From: Oasisia sp. SBJ-2009
Taxonomy: Eukaryota; Annelida; Polychaeta; Sabellida; Siboglinidae
DNA: 64,000 nucleotides
Assembly: GCA_964017155.1 (NCBI GenBank)
Contig: OZ024857.1
Span: forward strand, 15,038,896 to 15,102,895
Direction of reading: 5' to 3'
Shown: positions 22,274 through 34,700 of the stretch, piece after piece
Numbering within the stretch: position 1 is the first letter of the stretch
Layout of the letters: each line of letters starts with the position of its first letter
Program-made: the position numbers and the translations under genes
The notes under the pieces: model-generated
Database searches by the model: none
The model's input: only the letters and a program-made list of their open reading frames with translations
Told to the model about the DNA's origin: nothing

Positions 22274-25200
22274 CTACAACAGAACACAGGGTCAGGCGAT
22301 ACATCTACAACAGAACACAGGGTCAGGCGATACATCTACAACAGAACACAGGGTCAGGCGATACATCTGCAACAGAACACAGGGTCAGGCGATACATCTA
22401 CAACAGAATACAGGGTCAGGCGATACATCTACAACAGAACGCAGGGTCAGACGATACATCTACAACAGAACGCAGGGTCAGACGATACATCTACAACAGA
22501 ACGCAGGGTCAGGCGATACATCTACAACAGAACGCAGGGTCAGACGATACATCTACAACAGAACGCAGGGTCAGACGATACATCTACAACAGAACACAGG
22601 GTCAGCCGATACATGTACAACAGAACACAGGGTCAGGCGATACATCTACAACAGAACGCAGGGTCAGGCGATACATCTACAACAGAATGCAGGGTCAGAC
22701 GATACATCTACAACACAACACAGGGTCAGGCGATACATCTACAACAGAACACAGGGTCAGCCGATACATCTACAACAGAACACAGGGTCAGGCGATACAT
22801 CTGCAACAGAACACAGGGTCAGCCGATACATGTACAACAGAACACAGGGTCAGGCGATACATCTACAACAGAACACAGGGTCAGTCGATACATCTACAAC
22901 AGAACGCAGGGTCAGGCGATACATCTACAACAGAATGCAGGGTCAGACGATACATCTACAACAGCACACTGGTTGTAATAATAGTAACACTTCTATAACA
23001 CCCATCTTCTTCCCTGGCTTTCCCCTCACAATTTTTTTTAATTGTATGCTTTGTACATGATTGATTTAAATGATGCATGAATAGCTAATGTGTCAACTAA
23101 GCATGTTACCGAACAAAAATAAAATTAATAAATTAATCATCAATCAACCTATCAGTACATCACCGAGATATTTAAAAATGAACAAAATATTTGCACACGA
23201 TTTGGTTATTTTCAACTTTATAAAGATACCTAACATTCTTTTTATGTATTTCTTCTACTATCAAAGGAAAAGTCTGCACATTTAAGATGTACGATTTTGT
23301 TTAGTATTTTAAAGACACATGCTACATTCCTAACTACAAGTTTGAACCAGCAAGCCTAATGAACGTGTTCATTCTAACATCGGGAGGTGTGGATTGTTCC
23401 TACCTGTGCTTGTTTGTTGGGTTCGAGTCGCATGAGACAACCAACTTGGGCCATCTTTGTGTGCATGATGCCCGCACAAACAAAGTTCTCAGGGTTTGGG
23501 TCAACATTCTCTAGTACGCTCAGGCCAAAACCCATGAGCTGCAACAGAAGGCAGGGACATTAGTAATATGTACCTGCAACTACTGTGAATGTAGTATCAA
23601 CACATTTCTAGTACCCCATGAACAGTGTCTATTTAATATCAGTTTTAGTGTCTTTGAACATCTGATGAAACTAGCAGGTCTTGAGTTAACTAAAACATGG
23701 ATGAAATAAGCCTTTTCGAGTTATGAATGAAATTATTCATGTAAAACTAGTTCCAAACACCTGCTAATTAACAATAATATATTCAATTATTTAACTACAT
23801 TTTGCAAAAACACACCAAAGCAACCCAACAATTTTGTTTCAACATGCACAATGGTTTATTAGAAAAATAAAATATATTATAAAATCAATTGCATAGTTAC
23901 CTTTGTCTTAATTTGTTCCCCATCCATGCTATTTTTCGCCTTGAATATTTTCTGACTTTCTTGGTCAGGTCTGTAAACAGAAAATGTAATGTTATCACAA
24001 ATATCACACACAATCAAACGTCACTCGTAGCACCACACCATGTGTTCTGGTGGGAAACCTAAAGAACTCTCTAAAACTACACAGACAGAGAGCTAAATGC
24101 ATTTATTTCTACCTAAATATTCTACTCAGTATGTCACAATGTGGACATATAAAGAGGTTCCTATCCGACAGCCATTATGTTGTAACCCTGCATCTGCCAA
24201 AGAGCCACTGATAGAGATGGTGTGTCTTAAATGTTACATCTCAGCGTGGCACATCACCAACAGCCTATTTACCTATATAAACCTTTCAATTTTGTACACT
24301 AATCCACCATACATTACCATATGAAACAATCAAGTTTGTACATTAATCCACGATACATTATCCTCTGAAACAATCAAGTTTGTACACTAATCCACCACAC
24401 ATTACCATCCAAAACTATCAAGTTTATACAGCAATCCACCATACATTACCATATGCACCTATCAATTTTGTACAGCAATCCTTCATACATTACCATCTAA
24501 ACATATCAATTTTATACACCAATCCACCATATGTTACCATCCGAACCTATGATTTTGTGCATGAATCCACCATATATCACAATAGGAACCTATCAACTTT
24601 GTGCACCAATCCACCATAAATTACCATCCAAACCTATCGATTTTGTACACCAATCCATATAACATCACAATCCAAACCTATCGATTTTGTACACCAATCC
24701 ACCATATGTTACCATTTGAATCTATCACCTTTTTCACACCAATCCACCAGACATCTTCAATGTCCATTCAAGAACCATTCAGTATATAAACCCCAGGTGA
24801 ACCCAGCATCAGATTTAGGAGGACACTTGGAAACAGGACACAGGAATAGATTAGGACGACAGATCTAGGCTGTGTACCCAGACACTCACTGACTAAGCAT
24901 CTTCCAGCGTTGGAAGAAGGTGGCCATGTCCATATCTGTGGCCTCAATGAACTTGTTCACCATCACTGGCAGTCTCAGCTGTACCCTCTGCAGCACGCCA
25001 GAATACCTGCCCACATAGAAACAATCAACCTGTCACTAAAACAACTATCAACTTTTCACAAACCATTTGTAGGTCACATACATTGACAGACACACAACTG
25101 GGCAATATGTGATTAAGAACACATTACACAACTTATATAAAGAATTGTTCAGATGTGCTAACAAAATATAAGCCACATTGTCCATTTTTTACCATTGTAA

Positions 25201-28200
25201 AATATACCTGCCAAAAGACAATATCAACTAAATATGAACACATGTGATTGCACATATTAATATGCCAATGACCAAGTATGTTTTCAATTGAGCTGTGAAG
25301 CTGATCGTACAAAACTCTGTTACAAACATAATACGTCTTATTTCAACAAAACAACAATACACAAAAATAAAATTTATGCAAGCACCAACACTAGTCAAAA
25401 GTAGTGATGAAAGATGGCCAAAGTAATGACGTTTATTGCTTATAAAATTGTTAAAAGAAAGAGAAACGTGGGCTCTACTCCCCAAGGCCAGGCTTATGAC
25501 AGAGCCTCATACTAGTCACCTTCCCTCAGGTAGACAGAGCCCACATTTCAACATATAACGTATAGTAGCATTACTGCTGTGGTTATAAAACCTTATCCTT
25601 AATAAGTATTATAATGTATTAATCAATCACACCGTTCATTCACACCAACCCTAATCTACACTAACCAGATAGTTATTTTACGTATCATTATTTAGCCTAC
25701 ACCTAGAAGTGGAGCAATTACGCCACCGGTCACCGAGCCACATATGACCGCCCCCCAATAAAACTTCATCGCAGAATTACCCAAGAATGGCTCAGTGTGA
25801 CCTAATATATAATAATGATGCATTTTATTTGTCCTCGACTCACATAAACTGGATGTGCAGGACAGGAACCTCGATGAAGTCAGATATACACTCGATGTTG
25901 ACCATCTGCTGCTTCTGAGCCCCACTCTCAATGGCCGCGTCCATCGGCTTCACTTGAATGTTCAGCTGTGACGTAGGTTAAGGGGCAACTACATCGCATG
26001 ACATCATTCAACACTGCTGGTGAAGGGGCAAATACACCACAGACACTAGCCAACTCAACTGATAAACACTGAATATGTTTTATTCTTGTGTGATACATTT
26101 GCCATATCTGCCAGCTATGAAAGTGGTTTGGAATTACAACATTTTATGAGGAGGCAGAAACTCGCAAACCCTCCCAACGGCTCTTGTTGATCCAATGGAA
26201 CCAAATATGCAGTTCTACCAGGCGATATACATAAACGACTGGAAAAATTATTTAATGATTGTGTTAATGCTATCAGTGTATATATGTTGAAAATAAGTTA
26301 GAGGGTTATACATATGTGGAAAAAATTTGGACTTTCAATGTCCCAGAGAACAAGGATTCTAACTGAGACAAGGCTCCCAATATATGGACGAAAGATGTCT
26401 CGGCAGTGACCGACAAGTGACCGGAAGGAAGCACCAATACTGACATGACACTGTCCATACAACTGAGTGACTGAGACAAGGATATGAGATTCGAGAGATC
26501 CGGGAGTCTCGACTGAGGGTAGGAATGATGCGAAGGCGAAGGCCGTCTTGTTGCCGTAGAACAGCCCGAGTCGACCCAGGTTCTGCCGGAACTCGGCTTT
26601 CACCCCGATCTGTAGCAGGTCCGTCTCAAAGATCACACCGTTGTTCTTGCAAACAAATCTGAAAACAAATCAGTCATTCCATACAGTGATACAGTATATG
26701 CAAATGATAGTTTTGATACATTGTCACTAATAAAGAAGAAAATGTGAGAAGAAATAAGACGTCAAGGGCTGAAACAATCGAGACATCTATGTTGTGAAAA
26801 ATACTACTTGTTGACAAACAATTTGCCTCCATATACAAAGCATGTGTATTATTACTACAGTGTTTCTATATGACTGAAATAAGTACTCATAAGCAGTTGG
26901 CTGTATAAGCTAACTTCACACAGCCGATTTCCATACCCAGAGATTTGATCACAATGTTACAAACAACTATTTCCATTAGCTGTATGGATCTGCACTCCCT
27001 CCAACTTACTCAAAATGTTAAAAACAAATATTTCTGCTAGCTGTATCTATCTGCATTCCCTCCAACTTACTCAAAATGTTACAAACAACTATTTGTTGGC
27101 CGAGCAGATTTTTCAGATTTACAGGAACACTGTCTTCTTGGCACAGCAGCTACGCTAAAGCATATACACAACACGGATCAATGACGACTCACTTAGAGAA
27201 GTGATCCGTGGCAAGGACGCTGCCGAAGCCTGGCGTTGGTGTGACAGTCTTCTGCACTGTTGACGGCACGTCTGTGCTCGACTCCCCCGACAGGTCCCCT
27301 AGCACGTCAATAAGCAGCCCCGTGCCCCCGTGGGTGGAGTTGGGCACCGAGTTGGAGGGTTGTGTCGGAGACGACAGCCCAAGGAGGTCGATGGCACCGG
27401 TTGGCTGCGGCGGCAGATGTGGCTGAAACATTCGCACGACAACGTCAGTCTCAGTGCAGCAGCTCGGACCGGTAGTGATCAGGACAAATGTTTACTATTT
27501 GTGACCCTTGTGATAGTGAAACTAATTTCATTTTACAATCAAAAGAACTCCCAGTGACTCTTAACAAACTTTCGCGCATGCTGATATGGATATGAGTAAA
27601 ATATTGTAAAGCCTTAATTAATTTTTTAGATCTATTTATTTTAATGTTTTAAACTATTTATTACTTTTAATAAATTTTCTCAAATAATCACATAAAATGT
27701 TTTAATGTCTTAAATTATTTTAATTAGTTTTATAGATACATATTGTATATTCTCTACATTATAATTTATATTTACGCTAATGTCTTAAATTATATATTAT
27801 TTGAATGTATTTTAACAAATATACTTTGCATGTTTAATTTCAATCTCTATGATTGCCCAGAGTGAAATTAACTATTATTATTATTATTTACTTGTTTTTT
27901 TTATGAATCTACAGTTCATTTTTGCCTAATACGGATTTTTAACTGTACAAAGCTCGGTGAGTTTGATAGTTTGCAGATTGTTCTATACTTTCAGCCTAGG
28001 TCCTCCCAGTTTGTGCTGGTTCTAATAGGGACTTTACTCTCACTGGTCAAAATTAGCATTATGTCTTCAGTCAACAACACTCGTCATGTCTTGTGTAATT
28101 GTACTAAGTGTGCTGTAAGTACACCTCCTGAGAGAGGTAGGCAGAGGGGGAGAGTGGGTGGAGACAGAGGATGGAAGGATAGAGAGTGGGCGAAGAGACT

Positions 28201-28701
28201 CTGTGTTTGTTTTGATTGCTAATGTATATGTATCCTTGTTGTTACGAAATAAAATTTGATTGATTGATTGATTGAGAGTGACAGAGATACAGAGTGTGTG
28301 AAAAGAGAGACATACAGAGCGAGGGATTCAGAGAGCGGGTGAAGAGAGAGAGAGACAGAGAGCGGGTGAAGAGAGAGAGAGAGAGACAGAGAGCAGGTGA
28401 AGAGAGAGAGAGAGAGAGACAGAGAGCGGGTGAAGAGAGAGAGAGACAGAGAACGGGTGAAGAGAGAGACATACAGAGAGTGGGTGAAGAGAGAGAGAGA
28501 GAGGTACAGAGAGCAAGTGAAGAGAGAGATACAGAGTGGGTGAAGAGAGAGATACAGACAGAGAGTGAGACAGAGAGAGAATGGGCGAAGAAAGAGACAG
28601 AGAAAGAGGGGATAGGGTGAGGAAGAGAGAGTGACAGAAATGAGAATAAGAGTAGCGAGTGTGTGCACATCCGCATCTCTGTGTGTGTGTGTGTGTGCGT
28701 G

Positions 28702-28733
<32 letters not shown>

Positions 28734-31700
28734 AGCGTGCGTGTATGTATGAGGAGAGGGAGATAACAAAACAGTGACAGAGAACAAGATTAAACAAGAA
28801 ACTAAGAAAAAGATTGTAAAACAGCACAATAACAAGAGAGAAATCACGAGAGACACAGACGCTGCCTGTTGCTGCCTCCTACCTCTGCCGCGGCCGTGTG
28901 CGTGGTGTCCGTGGTGTGGTTGGAGGAGACCTTCACCTCGCGCGGCTCCATCGTCTCCTTCAGCTTCCCCGGCTGCTTCTTCTTCAGCTTCGCCAGGATG
29001 GACGACTCTCGCTCCGGGAACGGAGGCATCTCCTCCAGCACTGTCGCCTGGAACACACGCGACAGCAACAACACATGTCAGGCCATAAGAACTCATTGTG
29101 TTTGCACATTAAAATAGGCATCTCAAATAACAACAATTATGATAGATATTCTGTATATGTGACCCCAGCTGACCAAATCAGTGACAAGTCGGGAAAATGT
29201 TGATGTACTTTTTTGACATATTTGGAAAGAGAAGCCATAGTACTTTACAGTAATTCAAAAATTATGACTCTACTATAAAAATTGGGGAAGTTATATCACA
29301 TTTGGTATGGTAGGGGTCAAAAAGTAAAACTGGAGAAAACGGCCGTTAAAGTTTTGGATTATGCATGGGCTTAGATACCATATAAATATTATGTGTATTG
29401 CATTCAAATTTGGCATGCAGCTATGGTATCATAGTGCAATGATAGAGGGCAAATAACAACCAGCTGCTGCAACAATACCTGAAGTTATGGTACATTATAT
29501 GTGCCATAACTTTTAATTTCCGTGCTAATTAATTTCACAGCTAATTAGTATAAAACAAAGCCGTTTTTAGGCTAATTTAGCGCAGTATCCTGCACCCAAA
29601 TAATTACTGAACGGATAAATTTCCTACTTCCTGCGAGACAAATGTAGCCATACGTTTTAGCTGCTAAATAACATAAAATTGAATAAAATCCATCGAGAAC
29701 TTTTATTTATTTATGAGTTTTTCAACATCGGGGTAGGCCATTTTAGGCCGCCCGATCGCTGCTATACGTTCGCCTCCGGCGCAAACCCTCGGCGCCAGCT
29801 GTGAAATGTTGCGCTGACAAATGGTCGATTTTTCAGACCAAAACGTATTATTATGAGTATACACCATCTCTAGGTCTATGCAAAATGTCAGGACAATTGG
29901 AGCATTATTGTCGTTGCTTAACATGTTCCCGTCTTCGTTGTCATCGTGAACGGCTTCCCAGTCGTATTCGACCGTAACGTCGCTGTCGGTTTCGCTGTCA
30001 AGGTCAGCGTCCCATTCCGAGGCGTCGAAATCGTACTGCTCCCACATCCGCGCAACAGCAATGTCATCGCCGGTTGGTGCATTCAGCACACGTAGCAACG
30101 CGTCCGACATTATGTTGCAAAAGATTTAATAACAGGGAAGCAACGATAGAAAAACACGGCGGAATACGAACGAACTTGGCTACTTGTTTACGTTAGCACT
30201 GCCTTACTGCGCATATGCGTAGGCGATCATCCAATTGCAAGCACCGAAGCGCGCACGTGACAGAGCACGCTCTCATTAGTATGCAAAAGCCTTCTCAGGG
30301 TAGCCCCCTATTGGGTAGTTTTGAGCTATTTTGGTGTACTTGGTGTACTTTGGGTTACTCTACGTTAGAGAGGAAGAAATGCCCTCTCTGGTGATACCCG
30401 ATACACAGGGGTAACACCAAAGCAACATGGCGGATTTCATCGAAGGACTCGAAGCAAAATCCTTTTGTTTTAGTAATTTTGGACTAGTTGATCAAGAGGG
30501 CTCGCATTACAATACGTTAAAATACACATTTTATTTGGAATAAATAGTGTAGGATGGGTGGAAGTGTTAAAACGGATGTTATAAATTGTATTTATGTAAA
30601 AACCTAAAATTCATCCAAATCATGCCAACTGGCTTTAGACAGCACTCACGGCAAATTTCAAATCCCGACTTGTCACTCATTTGGTCAGCCGGCGTCACAT
30701 ATAGATATTCTGTGTTTATTTACAATGACAAATACAAAATCGCAATAAATAAACAAGCTTTGTTCAGCTTGAAACATACAAGAAAACTTTATTTTCCCGA
30801 AAGGGAAATTCATTTGCAGTGCTCATAATATACACAATTAAAACAGTAGAAAATACATGAGTACATTATTAAAACACATTCTAAACCTTAATCATGATAA
30901 AATAAAAATAAACTAATCTATATTATGATAGTTATAACTGCAATTGTGGTCGTCGCATCACAAATAATAAATACAACACATGTAATGAATGTTACCGTGG
31001 GCTCATACCCGGATCCTATTATCACCCCAAAACATCAGTGCCCTGTACCCCGCCCCTTTACTCACCAGGACGTCCGTGGAGGCGACTGTGCTCAGCTGCA
31101 GGTACTCGACCGCCCGCTGCTGTAGCTCTACGTCAGCATTCCGCAGGTGGTTCTCATTCTGGAGCACCTGTAATAACAACCTCCGACATCACACACACGG
31201 ACAGATGGACGGACGGACGGACAGACAGACAGAAAAATGGACTAAGAATTTGCACTGAATGTGGGACATTTTCAGGTAGACACAAAGAGACTGTAAATAT
31301 TTGAACTTCCTTTGGGACATAATGGTTTTAATGGTAACTTGCAATGTTTCGATCCACACAGATGTTTTTATTTGGCACAAATACAAGATATCGATGACAT
31401 CAGTGAGTGAATAATGCCAGATTCAGCACTCCGAAAATACAGTACAGGCAGAAATGAACAGGCAAGTTTTATTCTCTCAGTTTCTCAGCTGGTTATAATA
31501 TACTATTAGCATAAATAACAGTGTTAAGGTATGAGAGTACATCAGTGTTACGATTTTCTCTATATTGCATCACACAGACAAACATCACACTGAAGCCAAA
31601 TACAATTATTAATTACAAACATCCAGAGGAACAATATCCATTATGCATAACTGTATACATATTTGACTTATTAATAATTTTGTTTTACACCTGACATGAT

Positions 31701-34700
31701 TGTCAGTAACAAAACTTTAACCAGTTAACTGTATGGATACATGGGGGACCTGGCTGGATACATGGGGGACCTGGCTGGATACATGGGGGACCTGGCTGGA
31801 TACATGGGGGACCTGGGTGGATACATGGGGGACCTGGCTGGATACATGGGAAACCTGGCTGGATACATGGGGGACCTGGCTGGATACATGGGGGACCTGG
31901 GTGGATACATGGGGGACCTGGCTGGATACATGGGGGACCTGGCTGGATACATGGGGGACCTGGGTGGATACATGGGGGACCTGGGTGGATACATGGGGGA
32001 CCTGGCTGGATACATGGGGGACCTGGCTGGATACATGGGGGACCTGGCTGGATACATGGGGGACCTGGCTGGATACATGGGGGACCTGGCTGGATACATG
32101 GGGGACCTGGGTGGATACATGGGGGACCTGGGTGGATACATGGGGGACCTGGGTGGATACATGGGGGACCTGGGTGGATACATGGGGGACCTGGCTGGAT
32201 ACATGGGGGACCTGGGTGGATACATGGGAGACCTGGCTGGATACATGGGGGACCTGGGTGGATACATGGGGGACCTGGGTGGATACATGGGGGACCTGGG
32301 TGGATACATGGGGGACCTGGGTGGATACATGGGGGACCTGGGTGGATACATGGGGGACCTGGCTGGATACATGGGGGACCTGGGTGGATACATGGGAGAC
32401 CTGGCTGGATACATGGGGGACCTGGGTGGATACATGGGGGACCTGGCTGGATACATGGGGGACCTGGGTGGATACACGGGGGACCTGGGTGGATACATGG
32501 GGACCTGGCTGGATACATGGGGGACCTGGGTGGATACATGGGGGACCTGGGTGGATACATGGGGGACCTGGCTGGATACATGGGGGACCTGGGTGGATAC
32601 ATGGGGGACCTGGGTGGATACATGGGGGACCTGGCTGGATACATGGGGGACCTGGGTGGATACATGGGAGACCTGGCTGGATACATGGGGGACCTGGGTG
32701 GATACATGGGGGACCTGGCTGGATACATGGGGGACCTGGGTGGATACATGGGGGACCTGGGTGGATACATGGGGACCTGGCTGGATACATGGGGGACCTG
32801 GGTGGATACATGGGGGACCTGGCTGGATACATGGGGGACCTGGGTGGATACATGGGGGACCTGGCTGGATACATGGGGGACCTGGCTGGATACATGGGGG
32901 ACCTGGGTGGATACATGGGGGACCTGGCTGGATACATGGGGGACCTGGGTGGATACATGGGGGACCTGGCTGGATACATGGGGGACCTGGGTGGATACAT
33001 GGGGGACCTGGCTGGATACATGGGGGACCTGGCTGGATACATGGGGGACCTGTGTGACAAAGACTACTGAGGCTGTAAGAAGTCTCTTTCACCTGCTGGA
33101 TCTGTGGTTTTATCTCGGGAAACAGGTTGACAAACTTGATGTAGGTGGACAGCAGGAGTTGACGGGTCGCCACTGAACACAGGTGGAACTTGCTGTGCAG
33201 CAGCTGGAACTGCACCATGGGACTGAAACACAAGGAACAGGGTAAGGTACTGCACCATGGGACTGAAACACAAGGAACAGGGTAAGGCACTGCACCATGG
33301 GACTGAAACACAAGGAACAGGGTAAGGTACTGCACCATGGGACTGAAACACAAGGAACAGGGTAAGGTACTGCATCATGGGACTGAAACACAAGGAACAG
33401 GGTAAGGCACTGCACCATGGGACTGAAACACAAGGAACAGGGTAAGGTACTGCACCATGGGACTGAAACACAAGGAACAGGGTAAGGCACTGCACCATGG
33501 GACTGAAACACAAGGAACAGGGTAAGGCACTGCACCATGGGACTGAAACACAAGGAACAGGGTAAGGCACTGCACCATGGGACTGAAACATAAGGAACAG
33601 GGTAAGGCACTGCACCATGGGACTGAAACATAAGGAACAAGGTAAGGCACTGCACCATGGGACTGAAACACAAGGAACAGGGTAAGGCACTGCATCTTTT
33701 TACAGATTATTTTGACATTCGACGATCATTGTTAATTAGTTAACTATTCATCCATTTTTTTTATTAATGTATTGTTATTTTAATACACTGTATACTTGTG
33801 CTTATCTATGTATGCATTTTAAGGGAACATAATTGCTTTTATTAGCAGGAATGATTGCATATTTTTCGTCAAAGTAGCATTGTATTGTTTTATATTACTT
33901 AAATTTTATTGGAATAAACATTATAGCTATATAGTTAGTTTTATGGGACTGCAACACAGGGAACGGGGTAAAGCACTGCATCATGGGACTGCAACATGAG
34001 GAATTGGGTAAAGCTTTGCAACACAAGGAATGGGTTATAGCACTGCATCATAGGACTTAACACAACGAACACTACATCATGGTATTGCAACATGATGAAT
34101 GAGTAAAGCACTGCACTGTGGGACTGCAACTCAACAAACGGGGTAAAGCACTGCATCATGGGACTGCAACACTAGGAGCAGGGTAAAGCACTGCACATGA
34201 GAACTGAAAGAAATTATGTTGTTCATTTAACAATGGCAAATAATTATTGACCTCCTGTAAAGTCTGTATATAAGACTACCACTGGTACTGGTGCTCGATT
34301 GCTAGGTTCCTTCTCATGTCGTGGAACCAACTTACCTTGACCTTGGGTCACCCGCAATAAGGTTGCCAAATTCGCCCAGGATGTAACCTCCAACTTTGAC
34401 CATGTTTTCGTGGCAGGCTGGAGCTTGTAGCGCCTGGTACAGATCGTACAGAATACACTCAATGAGACAGGCACACTAAAACGTACTACAAAATTGCTTT
34501 GCTTCAGGTAAAACACACTGTTTTGCTTGAAATCCAGGTTTTGGATGTGACATTCTTGACAAACCCAACTACATACAAAACATGCATGCGTAAATCAGAC
34601 ACATTTCACCAGAAATCTTACTTTCGACGCAAACATCAAAATCCTTGTTCCTTTACGGTGGTGACAAGTTTGTTGTTTGAAACTTACACTTTCCGTTAAA

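Noticed and set aside
22156..23060. Plus-strand frames of 269-280 codons
   Set aside because: By-product of the 31-bp array covering the AP2A last-exon acceptor.
28219..29096. Long Ser/Leu/His-rich frames on the minus strand and Glu/Arg-rich frames on the plus strand
   Set aside because: Translations of GA-rich and GT-rich microsatellite DNA; only 28883-29047 is AP2A coding sequence.
31703..33353. Very long open frames (350-540 codons) on both strands
   Set aside because: They are translations of the 21-bp minisatellite, open because the unit is a multiple of three and lacks stops. Only the AP2A exon 14 part (33093-33222) is coding.
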